Shown here in pieces: positions 50,451 through 62,429 of a stretch of 64,000 nt of DNA. The notes below the pieces were generated by a model, which was not told the origin of the DNA, did not search any database, and worked only from the letters and a program-made list of their open reading frames with translations. Origin of the DNA: Tachypleus tridentatus (Eukaryota > Arthropoda > Merostomata > Xiphosura > Limulidae); assembly GCF_004210375.1 (NCBI RefSeq), contig NC_134830.1, forward strand, positions 46,195,094 to 46,259,093. The letters are read 5' to 3'. The translations under genes were made by a program, and so were the position numbers. Within the stretch, counting starts at the first letter, position 1. Each line of letters begins with the position of its first letter.

Positions 50451-51027
50451 CTATCATACAAAAAAAAAAAAAAAAAGGGCAATTAGAACTGTAGCAACGA
50501 AAGATTCAAAGTCTCATGTACAACATAATTAATACTTATTTTATGAAGTTATGGTGATAAACCTGTATAATAAAAAAACTATAATGAAACATTACAAAAG
50601 TCAATGCTATCAGTCTCTATTTGAAACTTAAATTTTCCTCTTTTAGTAGAAATAGTTCTTTTATTCATTAGTGTCTCTTAAAATTTCAATATTATTAGCA
50701 TATTTGTTTTTTCCTGGTTTTGTCTTACGATAAAGAAACTAGCAACCAACAACTATTTCTATTTCATGACCCAACATAAGAGAACTGGGTACAATTAGTA
50801 GTTTCTTGTTAACTGGACCTATAGGCACACACGCTTGAAATACTTACCTCAATCACAATGAATAAGAGGTATGTAATACAGTAACTTCTACTTATTAGTT
50901 ATCAATGTGTATTAGATTCTATAAAAACTCAACATAGATGAACAGTTAATTCAGAATTTAATTTACAAATATAATATGCTGAATTGCACATTTTATTTCA
51001 TACTATATATTACAGATAGATAAAAAA

Positions 51028-51629
51028 TAGTGTTATAAAAGATACCCAGTTAATGTTTGTAACTTTCCAGCTTGATCATTTTACCAAACATTAGTCCCTG
51101 TTCTGCTGCTGCATAGTGTTATAAAAGATACCCAGTTAATGTTTGTAACTTTCCAGCTTGATCATTTTACCAAACATTAGTCCCTGTTCTGCTGCTGCAT
51201 AGTGTTATAAAAGATACCCAGTTAATGTTTGTAACTTTCCAGCTTGATCATTTTACCAAACATTAGTCCCTGTTCTGCTGCTGCATAGTGTTATAAAAGA
51301 TACCCAGTTAATGTTTGTAACTTTCCAGCTTGATCATTTTACCAAACATTAGTCCCTGTTCTGCTGCTGCATAGTGTTATAAAAGATACCCAGTTAATGT
51401 ATGTAACTTTCCAGCTTGATCATTTTACCAAACATTAGTCCCTGTTCTGCTGCTGCATAGTGTTATAAAAGATACCCAGTTAATGTTTGTAACTTTCCAG
51501 CTTGATCATTTTACCAAACATTAGTCCCTGTTCTGCTGCTGCATAGTGTTATAAAAGATACCCAGTTAATGTTTGTAACTTTCCAGCTTGATCATTTTAC
51601 CAAACATTAGTCCCTGTTCTGCTGCTGCA
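51028..51629. repeat. Minisatellite: seven tandem 86-bp units
   Basis: Units start at 51028, 51114, 51200, 51286, 51372, 51458 and 51544, each beginning TAGTGTTATAAAAGATACCC and ending CTGCTGCTGCA. By eye all seven are identical except unit 5, which has T to A in GTTTGTAAC. The array is in the CNIH4 intron, about 580 bp upstream of the exon at 50338. The near identity implies recent expansion or homogenisation. Confidence 0.97.
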
Positions 51630-53323
51630 TAGTTGCAAAACTCATTATTTTACCAGTAGTGCTATTTAACTTCTGATCAGTAAAAGCTATTTATTAAGAA
51701 CAAAACTAAAATCCAACCTGAAAATCAGAATAGTTAATTAAATATACATTTCTACTTGAATATGTTAGAATGCACTGGCTCATTAGTTGGGTGCAATATA
51801 TTCAATATAAAACTGACAACAGACACTAGAGAATTAAACCAACATAATACATAGTTGGTCAACAAATTGTTAAGTTTAATTTCTTTTTTTGTAAATATCA
51901 TAATAATTATTTAAATATATCAGTTATCAGTAAATATGTTTTTACGTCTGTGTATAAATATTTAATTCTAATTCTATTTGTATCATATGATTTTGCTTTT
52001 TCATGTCAAACAAAGTTTTGTTTGATTTCATATGAAATAATTTTGATATCCAAGTCAATATCTTTGTTTTCTAAGCAATAACCTCTACAGTCTAATTAAG
52101 TTTACCTTAATTGGGCTTGTATTAAATAATTAGCCATCAGCAACACAAGTTATTTTTTAAGAAACTTGTTATTCACATTTTTTTATAAAAGCAAACACTA
52201 TTTTCTTAGAAATATATCCATTCTTTGTAAGAAAAAATTAGTAGGTCTAAATGTTTTTGTTTAGAATTCTTTTAAAACCTACACCCATATTATATTACAC
52301 TTATCACTTTTCATTTATTGAAGACACACTGCAATATGCACTTGGTCATTAGGATTTCTCACTCTGATATCTTTATTCAGCACTTAAGTTAAAAAGTGTG
52401 AGGTTTAATAAATAATTGAACTTGTACATATAAAACCAAACTGTTCATAAAATCCTTTCATCTACACAAATATTACTGACCTTTGTAGCCTCTAAACAGT
52501 GCCATCTACACTAAGTATTCAACTGGAATTATTGTATTATACTTTTTACAGTACTGTTATTGCATCACTTTCAGTCTGTTATTTACCTTTTTCCAACATT
52601 TCATTGTTACTTTCATATTTGCTTGTATGTCCTATAGTTTTAATTATGCTACAAACTAATGAAACTCCTTAAAGAAATATGCTCCTTATATGTTGTTAAG
52701 GGTCAATCTTTCAGTTCAAATACAAATGACTGAACTAAATAATTATACCTATAAACAGATTGATGTATCACAAGATGTGTGAAGGTGTTTCTAAGCAGTA
52801 AGCATAATGGCACAAATACAAATTAGTAATGTAGGTATCAGCAGTGTGGTATTACTAATTTTTCTCAGAGCAATGATATAGGCACACAGCATATCAGAAG
52901 ATTTGACAAGATATTTATTAAAATAGTTATAAATTTCTTCTAACTCACTTTGTTTGAGTGAAATATAACAGACTGGACTTAACACAAAATAAACAGTTTT
53001 CATTAAATCACTAACACAAAGGTGTTTATACTTCTTTAGAATGATTGATAGTCACTTTTACTGTTTTTCTTCAAACAGTGTCAGTCAAGACTGCACATCA
53101 GACTGATTAAACCAAACATTATTTACATGGCTGGTCATTCACACTCAAACATAAAAGTCATAGCCTTGACATATCACTTGATCTAACAATAAAAAACACT
53201 ACTGTCAACAAGAGCTGGATGATTATTGGACTTTGATAAGATTGTCCTGCACACTGATGAATTATATTCAACTAACTGAGACTTGGACAGTTAGAATAAT
53301 AAACAACAGTAGCAACTGGAAAT

Positions 53324-53660
53324 TATAATTTTCCTATACTGAAAATGTATTTCTGACAGGTACTTACCTCCCCTCAAAAAATTAGCTATGCTGCCCTCTG
53401 TATGCAAAACAGTTTTTATGCATACCACAAGTCTTCTGCCTCCACTCCATAGGAACTGACTGATTCCAACAAGTCTCATGCAACATCCCTCCACCAATAA
53501 CAATGCCATATACTCTCATGACACAGCTCCCTGTATTCAGTTCTACCACATTATAGCTGAGTTTTGCAAAAATGGAAGCATTAGTGGGGAGAAAGGGTTG
53601 AAAGTGTGAACAAAAGCAAGTACCTAAAGGAAGTACATTTTCAGTATATAAAAATTATAC
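53324..53660. repeat. Fold-back / MITE-like element with about 44-bp inverted ends
   Basis: The left arm (53324-53367) reads TATAATTTTCCTATACTGAA and continues AATGTATTTCTGACAGGTACTTAC. The reverse complement of the right arm (53616-53660) matches it with a few substitutions. The roughly 250-bp interior is not palindromic. A direct repeat of the interior edge (CAAAAAATTAGCTA-like) recurs near 53690. It could be a non-autonomous DNA element or the end of the adjacent DIRS-like element. Confidence 0.55.
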
Positions 53661-53689
53661 TTTACAACATGGTACATTATCTCCAATCA

Positions 53690-56228
53690 CAAAATTAGCT
53701 AAAATCCCACAGTAAATAGGTTGAGGGATTGGTGCAAAGTAAGAAAAGAAGCATCTAAAGGGCACACCTTGAGACTAGAACCTGATTTGAAGATCTGATG
53801 TGGGACACTGCACTATTTCTGAAAAAAGGTGTTATATACATGAGCAGAAAACAAAGGAGCACATCCAACTAGTGTGGGAACAAAAAACACAGCAGAAGTT
53901 CCACAAGGTATAGTGGCTAGAGTGCAATCGGCTGTACTTAGCAAGTCAACTAGATACAAAAACCGATGCTCCTTTTAACCGACATCTATGAGAGGGTAGG
54001 ATAACTATCACACTGTATTCACCTGAAGTTCAAGATATAGGAAGGAACCTCAAACTCATCTGACTCCAGAACAGAGTATATATTAATGTATCAATCAAGG
54101 AACATAACATTCAGAATCAAAAAGAAGTGTACCATAGAAAAATTAACTCCTAAATATCAAAAGTGACCAGAACCAACCCAGGGACAATAACGTTCTTGGA
54201 ATAATGTACGTCGAGGGAAAGTAGATGAGAAAGAACCATGACAATTACAAGTACCTCCACCATGACTCACAAGTCAGATGTAGAATGGTTGAGGGAGGAA
54301 GTCATACATCCATGATACATGTGTGAGGACTTGCATCAGTTAATTCTACTCTAAATCCAAATCCCATTAGTGGGAAAAGGAGTAGCTACCCTCACTAGCT
54401 GCTGAGGTTTTAGGGTGAAAAGAATGGTCTAAATAAAGGAGAAGATATGTGGGATGATAAAGAGTATGTGGAACTTTGATGTGTTTACCTCTGATGTCTA
54501 TACATTAATAGAAGGAAATAAGTTTTAAGGGAAAGGAGAAACAGAGTATTTGGAAAATGGTTCAAACAGAGGCAAAGGGGAACCACATTAACATCCTAGC
54601 CCAGAAGGGCAGCCCACCATGGAGGATGACTAACCCAGAAGGAACAGATCAACATGTAGAGCGTAGAGGAGGTTAAAAACTCTATGGTGTAAAAAAAAAA
54701 CAAAACAACAACAACAAAAAAACAGTGCTTGATAACCAGAAATCAAGGAGACAGAAGATCCCTGATCAAAATGTCAAGTAAGAAATCTCATAACATGAGG
54801 AATGGTGGGCTATTTAACCAAAAACCCTCGAGTCAGAGATCAATGGTGGAAAATGTATAATTTACACTGATAAACTTTTATGGAGGAAGGGCTGATAAAA
54901 CAGGCCAGAAACAAAGAAGGGAGGGAGAAAAGAAAACTTTAGCAGAGGGGTAACTTAGAGCAGGATAAGTCAAGGAAGCCACAACTGAACTGGCCAGTAA
55001 AGAGCAATAAGAACTTGGCATTGAGTGGTATGGATGATCAAAATCACCCAGTGAAGGAAATGAATGTGAAAATGAACATCTGGTATTTGTTAGTCCTATC
55101 CTGGCTGAAAGCATTTACAACATGGAAACAAAGAGAGCTTGAGGTATGTAACAAATGCATCATTGTGAGGAGTACTACACTGAAGGCAAGGCTAGAGGAA
55201 AACCATAGGATTGAGAGACCAATCTGTCAAATGGGAAAGATGATCTGCAACATGACCAAAATTTGAAGAGAAGGTTGGACCTGACTGAGATGGGTGTTGA
55301 AAAAAAAACAAAAGCCAAAAGGATCACTTAAGGGGAGGTCAAAGGAAAGATTCCTGAAAACTTAATTAACCAGCCCACTTTGGCTAAATCAGTCAAAGCT
55401 CAAACCACCTAACAAACAATGCAGTGCTGAAGCAAACTTAAAGGGTAGTGTGTAAAACTGATAAATCAACCCTTAATGGACGAACTGAAGATATGGTTAC
55501 AACTGCTAAGCTATCGGTATGTGTAAACAAGCATTTTTGATGTCCATCTTGGTCATATAAAACCTGGAGAAAAAGCCCACCCAAGGGTGAGAAACAATTC
55601 CATGGTAAAGTGAAAAAAATTAAGAAAGAGATTGAGGTGAGACAAATCTATAACAAGCTGCCTGTCTGCATTTTTCTTGGTGAAAACAAACAGCCTGGAA
55701 TAAAAACCAAGCTGATTCACACATTTGACGACCTGTTCAAACAAAAGGTTTTGAACCCACCTCTGACAGATGCTGGCTGGTTATGAGATCCCAAGATCGA
55801 GGGAAGGAAATAGGTATCTGTGACAAATGAGGAGGGAAAGGAATTGTAGGACAAGTCCATTTGAGAGAATCTAAATAATTCACTGTGATAAATCATTGCA
55901 AAAGGGGATTAAACTTGCATAATCAAGCTTACAGGGGTTTGGTATCTTATTTTCTTTGACACAGACTGGCACTGTGTCAACATTACTGGTGACTTATCTG
56001 GTGGATTTCAGTCCAGTGGGAGCACTCTACCCTTTCTTCCTTGGTAGCTCATTGACACAGGGATTCCACATGTAATTCTTAAGTGTTCAGGATATGGTCA
56101 AAAACATATCACCTAAGAAAAGAGGCTATACATAATTCTCAGAGATAAATGGGCAGCAAATAAACTGTGAAAAGGCCACATCCTGACTCAGAAGATCCCA
56201 ACAACAGAAAAAACATGTGTACGGCAAA
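53690..56228 (-). mobile_element. Decayed DIRS-like retrotransposon (left part)
   Basis: Minus-strand frames near 55300-55790 encode an RT core: GFYSRLFVFTKK, LVIDLSHLN, KMDIKNACLHIPI, then FVHxGLIYQFYTLPF with a SAL segment. This series is characteristic of DIRS-type (tyrosine-recombinase) retrotransposons rather than gypsy or LINE elements. The rest, from 55300 down to about 53700, is frameshifted and no recombinase motif was confirmed. The element is interrupted by the I-element at 56229 and seems to continue at 62928. Its left end is uncertain. Confidence 0.6.
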
Positions 56229-56240
56229 AGTAAAGGATGA
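56229..56240. repeat. Left target-site duplication of the I-element
   Basis: AGTAAAGGATGA directly abuts the TTGATTGATTGA tail, which is the element's 3' end because the element is inverted. It is identical to 62916-62927. A duplication of this length is typical of target-primed reverse transcription. Confidence 0.9.
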
Positions 56241-56399
56241 TTGATTGATTGATTGATTCAGTGTTTTATGGCACAAAGCAGAGAGGCTATCTGCGCCAGA
56301 CATTCGGTAAAAATGTAAAAAAAATAAAAAAATAAATAAATAAATGTAGTAACAGACATAAATGGAAATGAAGGTAAAACAAAAAAGTATAAAACCAAT

Positions 56400-57480
56400 A
56401 TTGACACCTAGTCTACAATGTTAAGATAGAAGGCAGAGTATAAGAAGTTGTAAGGTATTTACTCTAGCAAAAAGGTAATGATCATAACCCACCAGGAAGA
56501 CTAACAGGTAAGTTCAAGAACCACCGTCAGTCACCTGAAGTTGGTCTTTCCAGTCCTGGTTCTGGGTTATGTGAAATAGCAGCCATTATCAAAATGTAAA
56601 ATAATAGAAGTTTTAAAAGACATATAGCAAAATCGTAATAATGAGTTGCCAAACGTCCAGTAAAAAGGTAAAAGTAAAGTAAATGGAGTACAATTTGTAA
56701 AAGTAAATGAAGGTAAAACAAAACAGCAATTAAAACAGAAAATGGTGTAAAACCAATGGTGACATCCAGTCTTCAAAGTTGTAAAATATTTACTCTAGCA
56801 AAATGGTAATGATCATAACCCGCCAGGAAGACTAACAGGTAAGTTCAAGAACCACCGTCAATCACCTGAAGTTGGCCTTTCCAGTCCTGGTTCCGGGTTA
56901 TGTGTCATAGCAGCTATTATCAAAATGTAAAAGAATAAAAGTTTTAAAAGACACTCCGCAAAATCGTAATAATGAGTAGCCAAATGTCCAGTAAAAAGAT
57001 AAAAGTCAAGTAAAAGGAGTAAAATTTGTAAAAGTAATTGAAGATAAAAGCAAAATGGCAATTAAAACAGAAAATGGCGTAAAAACCAATGTTGACATCC
57101 AGTCAACAAAGTTGTAAAGAACAACCTGTAGCAGAATGGTAATGATCATAACCCGCCAGGAAGACCAACAGGTAAGTATAAAAACCACCGTCAGTCACCT
57201 GAAGTTGGTCTTTCCAGTCCTGGTTCGGGGTTATGAGTCAATATGGCCAGTACTAAAAAGTTAAGCAGTAAAAATGTGAAATGATATGCAGCAAAAGTAT
57301 AATAACAACTCGCCAGGATGACTAAAGAGTAGTTCAAACAGTAGCGTTAGTCACCTGAAGTTGGCCTTTCCAGTCCTGGTGTCGAGTTATTTAATGTTCT
57401 GGCCATTGTCCAATGTCAAATTGAAGGAGAGAGATTAAAACTGTAAAAAAGGAACCACAATTAAAAAGGTGTAATGAATA
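56400..57480 (-). repeat. Tandem 331-bp units in the I-element 3' UTR
   Basis: The motif TCACCTGAAGTTGG recurs at 56531, 56862, 57194 and 57351 (plus strand), giving spacings of 331, 332 and 157 bp. There are therefore about three full diverged units and one shortened unit. Each unit also contains AATGATCATAACCCGCCAGGA. Short hydrophobic open frames in successive units are a by-product of the repetition. Tandem 3' UTR units may arise during template switching or replication slippage in the element lineage. Confidence 0.85.
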
Positions 57481-57511
57481 AATATGCAACACTTAAATGA
57501 GATTAAAAAGA

Positions 57512-58376
57512 TTAATGGCCATTAAAAAAATTAAAAACATTATCAAGGTGGACAGAGTCACCATCACCAATAACTCTGTTCAATGTCACAGACTGACCCT
57601 GGGAAAAAATATGTTTAAAATATTGCCGTCGTTGAGAATTGTAACGAGGGCAAGAAAGTAAAACGTGGCTGATAGTGATTTGAGTGTTACACAAACTACA
57701 CATTGGTGCATCAGTTCCAGATAAAAGAAAATGATGAGTTAAAAAACTGTGACCAATGCGTAGCCTAGTGAGAACAACTTCCTCCTTCCGAACTTTACGG
57801 AAGCTAGATGGCCAAAGTCCAATTTTGGGTTTGATTTGAAAAAGTTTGTTGTCACGTTGCTCACTCCAAGTGGACTGCCAGCTGGCACGGAGCCGAGCCT
57901 TGAAGACAACACCATAGTCCATGTACGGAATAGACATAGGAGTGATGGTGCTGAAGCAGACATATTTAGCTGCCATGTCTGCAAGCTCGTTCCATGAATA
58001 CCAACATGGCCTGGTATCCAGAAAAACTGGATTGAAGTAGCTGCTAATGAGAAATGGGCCAGTCGGTTTCAAATATCAGCGAGAATAGGATGTGAGCTAA
58101 CGTGTAGCGATTCCAAGGCAAGTATAGAACAAAGCGAATCAGTATAAATAGTGCAGTTGGAGTACTGCTCAGCTGCAATATGATCCAGGGCAAGAGATAT
58201 GGCATACAGTTCAGCAGTGAACACAGAAGCTGTAGAAGGGATTCTGCACGCAACTACTGACCCATAGCAAATCATAGCAGAGCCCACTGAATTACCTGAT
58301 TTGAAACCATCTGTATAAATGGTAACTGAATGATTGTTTGAAAGATATTCATTGAATAAAAGACGGTACTTCTAAT
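57512..58376 (-). pseudogene. I-element ORF2, RNase H domain and C-terminal Cys/His region
   Basis: RNase H landmarks are visible across two frames: VTIYTDGFKSGNS (first Asp), FTAELYAISLALDHI (Glu), IYTDSLCSILALES (second Asp), and WIPGHVGIHG followed by NELADMAAK (His and last Asp). A TGA near 58070 and a frameshift near 57985 interrupt the domain. The distal part has CSLCNTQITISHVLLSCP, a CCHC-like motif usual at the C-terminus of I/Loa-type ORF2. The ORF2 stop is just before 57512. An RNase H domain excludes L2, CR1 and jockey clades and supports the I superfamily. Confidence 0.9.
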
Positions 58377-59072
58377 CTGGAGTATCTGCCTTTTTTAGAT
58401 GACTGAAAGAAAGGTCACATTTGGGGGCTGTAATAAGCCATGGTGGGATGGGCCAACCTGTGGAATCTGCAATGTTATCCAAGGACAGACCCAATTCATC
58501 CAATTAGCCGGATCACGAAGGCCAAATGGAGCAATGACAGATCGTCTGTTCTGAAAAAGTACTGCCCGCCGAGGAAGGAAAACACATTTCCAGGTGGGAT
58601 GCTTTGGTAAGGAATGAAGTTTCGAAGTATATGGTAAAGATAGTTGCAAACGGCGAAGGTGTAGAGAAGGTTCATGAGATTCAATGTATATACTTTGAAC
58701 TGGAGAGGTACGGAAAGCCCCAGTGCAGAGTCGAAGTCCTTGGTGATGAATGGGGTCCAGCATCTTTAAGGCCGAGGGTCTGGCAGAGCCATAGACCATT
58801 GATCCATAATCGAGTTTCGATCTAATAAGAGCACGATATACCTTTAACATTGAACAGCGATCTGCCCCCCAACTGGTAGAAGAAAGGACACAGAGGATGT
58901 TCAGTGCTCTTGTGCATTTGAGCCGAAGCTGCTTTAAGTGTGGTATAAAGGTCAGCTTATGATCAAAGATAAGCCCCAAGAACTTGGTCTCCGGGACCAC
59001 TGGCAGCAAAACTTCACCGATATGAAGTTCAGGATCAGGGTGAATACCCGTCGACGGCAAAAGTGCATGCAT
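58377..59072 (-). pseudogene. I-element ORF2, RT thumb/connection segment
   Basis: In the second frame, from about 59070, the sequence continues as TGIHPDPELHIGEVLLPV, then TKFLGLIFDHKLTFIPHLKQ and VYRALIRSKLDYGSMVYGSA. These match the conserved thumb region that follows the RT core in I- and jockey-type LINEs (the FLG and LDYG landmarks). A further frameshift near 58500 moves to the frame reading DELGLSLDNIADSTGWPIPP. A TAG then interrupts shortly before the RNase H domain. The methionine near 59072 is internal, not a start. Confidence 0.88.
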
Positions 59073-60358
59073 ACAGTTTTGGAGAGAGAGAAATTAAAGC
59101 CGTTCGCCAGAGTCCACTTCTGTACACAATTGAGGGAGGTTTGTAGTTGCCGCTCAATATATCTCATGTTTGACGACTGACATGAAATGTGAAAGTCGTC
59201 GACATACAGCCCATTCGCAACAGTGAGAGGGAGTTGTTCAGTGATGGCATTTATCTTTATACTGAAGAGTGTAACACTCAATACACAGCCTTGAGGGACT
59301 CCAAGTTCCTGTACAAAAGAACGGGAAAGTGTCGAACCCACACGAACTTGGAATCTCCTGTCTATTAAAAATTTTTTAATAAACATGGGTAGATGGCCAC
59401 GTAACCCATATGTATGGAGGTCTCGCAAGACGCCATACCTCCATGTTGTGTCATAGGCCTTCTCTATGTCAAAGAATATTGATACAAGATGTTGGCGGTT
59501 GAGAAAGGCTTCTCTGATAGATGTTTCAAGACGAATTAGGTGGTCTGTGGTGGAGTGCTGTCGACGGAACCCACACTGGGTGGCCGAGAGGAGGTTGTTT
59601 GATTCAAGGAACCAAACAAGACGAGCATTAACCATCCTTTCTAATGTCTTACAGAGACAGCTTGTCAAAGCAATTGGACGATAGTTTGAAGGAATCTTGG
59701 GATCTTTCCCTGGCTTAGAGAAAGGTAAAATAATAGCCTGGTGCCAGGCATCAGGAAAAACATTCTCCTGCCAGATCCAGTTGAAAACAATCAGAAGGAC
59801 ATCAAGAGAAGCAGGAGATAGATGGTGCAGCATGTCATAATGAATATCATCAGGTCCAACAGACGTACTGGCAGACCGATGAAGGGCCATTTTTAGTTCC
59901 ACCAGGGTAAAGGGACAATTATAGTCAAAGAAACAGTCAGTTCGAAAGGAAAGAGGTGATCGCTCTGCCCGAGTCTTGATGGCCAGGAAGGTGGAGGAAC
60001 AAGCAGAAGTGCTAGATACCCGGCAAAAGCTTTCACCTAGAGTGTTAGCGATGTTCCGAACATCAGTCACCTCCTGACCATCAGAGAGTAAGATCGAGAG
60101 GGGGACAGAATTGTAGTGCCCATTAACCTTTCAAATCCTGTCCCATATGATCTTGGAACTGGTGGTAGAAGATATGCTGGTTGTGAACTTAATCCAAGAT
60201 TCCTTCTGGCTTTGACGTCTTACCCACCTAGCATGTGTACGAGCCCGTTGGAAAGCAACCCGGTTTGAAAGTGTGGGATATCTACGAAAAGTATCCCAGG
60301 CCCGCTTTTGAGCCTTCCGTGCTAAGTGGCAAGCAGGATTCCACCACGGACGAGGATA
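58952..60358 (-). pseudogene. I-element ORF2, reverse transcriptase domain
   Basis: This segment continues the endonuclease frame with one further TGA at 60131-60133, then is open from about 60130. RT blocks are clear: GPDDIHYDMLHHL, PFSKPGKDPKIPSNYRPIAL, SATQCGFRRQHSTTDHL, FFDIEKAYDTTW (first catalytic Asp), GVPQGCVLS and LYVDDFHIS (YVDD catalytic pair). All catalytic aspartates are present. The frame shifts near 59050, at about FCRRR/STGIHPDPE, by a net one base. The sequence past the shift in the old frame (to 58952) is not real protein. Confidence 0.93.
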
Positions 60359-61207
60359 TCATGGAAAACGTGTCGAGGTTTTAGGAATACACTGAGCAGC
60401 TGCATGTGTAATACAGTCAGTTACCGCTGCTACACAGTCGTCTATTGTTGGCTGATTTACGATGGCAGGATCAAGTTCTGCGAGAGCAGTGAAAGTGGAC
60501 CAGTCTGCCTGATCCAGCTTCCACAGGGGCACGCAGGTAGGGTGGAATCGACCACGGCCAGTCTCTCTCAAAAGGATCGAAAAATGATCACTGCCTAGTG
60601 GATTACTGTCAATCCTCCATGAAAAATGGGAGAATAATGAAGGGGAGCAAACTGAGAGATCAATAGCAGTAAAGGACTGACTAGGTGCATGAAAGTAAGT
60701 GGAAGAACCAGTATTGAAAAGAGAAAGATTGTGATCAGAGAGCATCCGCTCTACAGATCGGCCACTCCCATCAGTAATAGCACTTCCCCAGAGGGGATGA
60801 TGTCCATTAAAATCCCCTAGGATTAGAAATGGAGATGGCAATTGTTCAACGAGAGCATCAAGATCTGATTGATCATATGTCTCTCCAGGGGACAGGTACA
60901 GAGAACAAACAGTGATGGTATGACCCAAGGAAACACGAATGGCTACAGCCTCCAAGGGTGTGTTGAGTGACAAAGACAGGGTGGGCACGTGTTGATCAAC
61001 CAACAGTGCCACCCCTCCATGTACTCGACCATCACACAACCTGTCATTTCTGTACAGAGAAAACTGCCGAATGGAGACAGTATCAGCAGGTTTGAGAAAT
61101 GTTTCTTGTAAAGAAAGACAAACAGGATGGTAGGAAGCAATCAGCGTTTTGATATCATCCAGATTAGAACGTAAACCTCGACAGTTCCATTGTATCAAGG
61201 TGGCCAT
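60359..61207 (-). pseudogene. I-element ORF2, APE-type endonuclease domain
   Basis: From ATG 61207 (MATLIQWNCRGLRSN) this frame encodes a complete APE-like endonuclease. Landmarks are the N-terminal NCRG, LQETFLK (Glu), YLSPGE, LGDFNGHHPLWG (Asp/Asn/His) and the C-terminal GSDHFSI (Ser-Asp-His). These are the catalytic signatures of the enzyme that nicks target DNA for primed reverse transcription. It begins two bases after the ORF1 stop, so the ORFs are tightly spaced. The frame is broken by TGA at 60359-60361, after CIPKTSTRFP. The same frame continues beyond the stop, so this is a point nonsense mutation within ORF2. Confidence 0.92.
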
Positions 61208-61209
61208 TT

Positions 61210-62429
61210 TTAAGAACGGGTAGGTGAAGTGGCTGGAGAACCCTTCGGTTTACAATCATGTCTTTTTTCTTTACTGTCTTTAGTCGGAGGAGGTCTATCA
61301 ACCTCCATGGATCCTGCTCTGGGTCGGGTGGGCAGGTTTTTGTTATTGGAAGGGGAATCCAGTGACTGAGGATGCGAACGAATAATTGTTTTGTCTCTTT
61401 TGGTGGGAGAAAAAGATGTATCAGAAGATATGCCTGCATTTGAAACTGAAGGACGTGGATCTTGAGGTTTGTTGGAAGGTATGGGAGGAACAGAGATGGG
61501 TGTGGAAGTCGATTCATCAATCTTTTTAACCACGGAGGTCAAAAGGCTTTTCATTTGTTTTGAAAATGATTCTCTTGAAGGCACAGAGAGATCTGTCTGC
61601 ACTCCCACTGTAGTTGTGGAATGAAGTGCAGCAGCATGTGTCCGAGATGAAGTTGTGGACAGCAATTTCTTAGCCTCAGGATAAATAATGTTATGTGTCG
61701 TTTTCAAACGCTGCACCTATTTTTCCTCCAACCATTTTGAGCAAGAATGAAAGTAAGAGGGGTGAGAACCATTGCAGTTTATGCAATGTGGGTTCATGTC
61801 ACAGTCATAGGCATCGTGGTCCTTGCCTCCACAACAAGCACATGTCAGGGAACCACAACAAGATGTCTTTGAGTGGCCGAATCTCTGACATTGGAAACAT
61901 CGAAGAGGGTTTGGTATGTATGGCCAAACCCTGCAAATGAGATAACCTGCCTTGATGGTGGCAGGTGCACATGGTGAAGTAAATGTTAAAACAAGGGTAT
62001 TTGTTGGCAGTGTAACTCCATCTTTGCGAGTGGAGATACACCTCACTGCAGAAACTCCTTGAGTGGAGAGACCAGCGAGAATCTCTGACTCAGGAACGTT
62101 CTTCAAATCCCTTTCAACAATAACTCCTCGTGAAGAATTCAAGGTAGCATGGGGTGTAACCTCAATAGGTATATCCCCAATTGCCTTTGAATTCAAGAGG
62201 AGTTCACTGTGTTGGGATGTGGATGTTTCAACCAATATGTCACCAGATTAAAGTTTCTTTACTGACATTGGAGAGCCAGCAAGTCCCTCTAGTCCCTTTT
62301 GAATAAAAAAAGGGGACATTTGCCCTAAAGGTTTTTCCGAAAGAGAATGTAATATAAGAAAATGAGGTACATGTGTTACTGATGTTGAAGATTGCTGTTC
62401 TGAGTATTCAAGGCGTGGTCGCTACCCAT
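61210..62429 (-). pseudogene. I-element ORF1 (gag-like, CCHC zinc knuckles), disrupted
   Basis: ORF1 probably begins at ATG 62427-62429 (MGSDHALN), although an in-frame ATG lies further upstream. A frameshift near 62375-62400 moves into the frame reading THVPHFLILHSLSEKPLGQ. In-frame stops follow: TAA near 62250 and TAG at 61717-61719. The body carries three zinc knuckles (CFQCQRFGHSKTSC, CACCGGKDHDAYDC, CINCNGSHPSYFHSC), as in gag-like nucleic-acid chaperones of I/jockey-type LINEs. Beyond the TAG the same frame continues for 168 codons of Ser/Thr/Pro-rich, basic sequence to 61210. Such proteins bind element RNA to form the RNP. The two reading frames separated by one stop are one gene, not two. 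Confidence 0.85.

Noticed and set aside
50850..50900. Possible mini-exon ending at GAG|GTAAGTA on the minus strand
   Set aside because: The donor is good, but the open segment is short, does not resemble the cornichon region expected before WVIPEL, and no acceptor was identified.
51028..51629. CRISPR-like array
   Set aside because: The 86-bp units are contiguous with no unique spacers, in a eukaryotic intron. It is a minisatellite.
52791..53003. 70-codon frame with a hydrophobic C-terminus
   Set aside because: I considered it as a cornichon N-terminal exon on the minus strand. The residues do not match the cornichon N-terminus and no donor lies at the right place.
56527..57061. Repeated hydrophobic frames ending in the same NPEPGLERPTSGD
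   Set aside because: They occur once per 331-bp 3' UTR unit because the DNA is repeated, and the unit length is not a multiple of three. No sign of independent coding.
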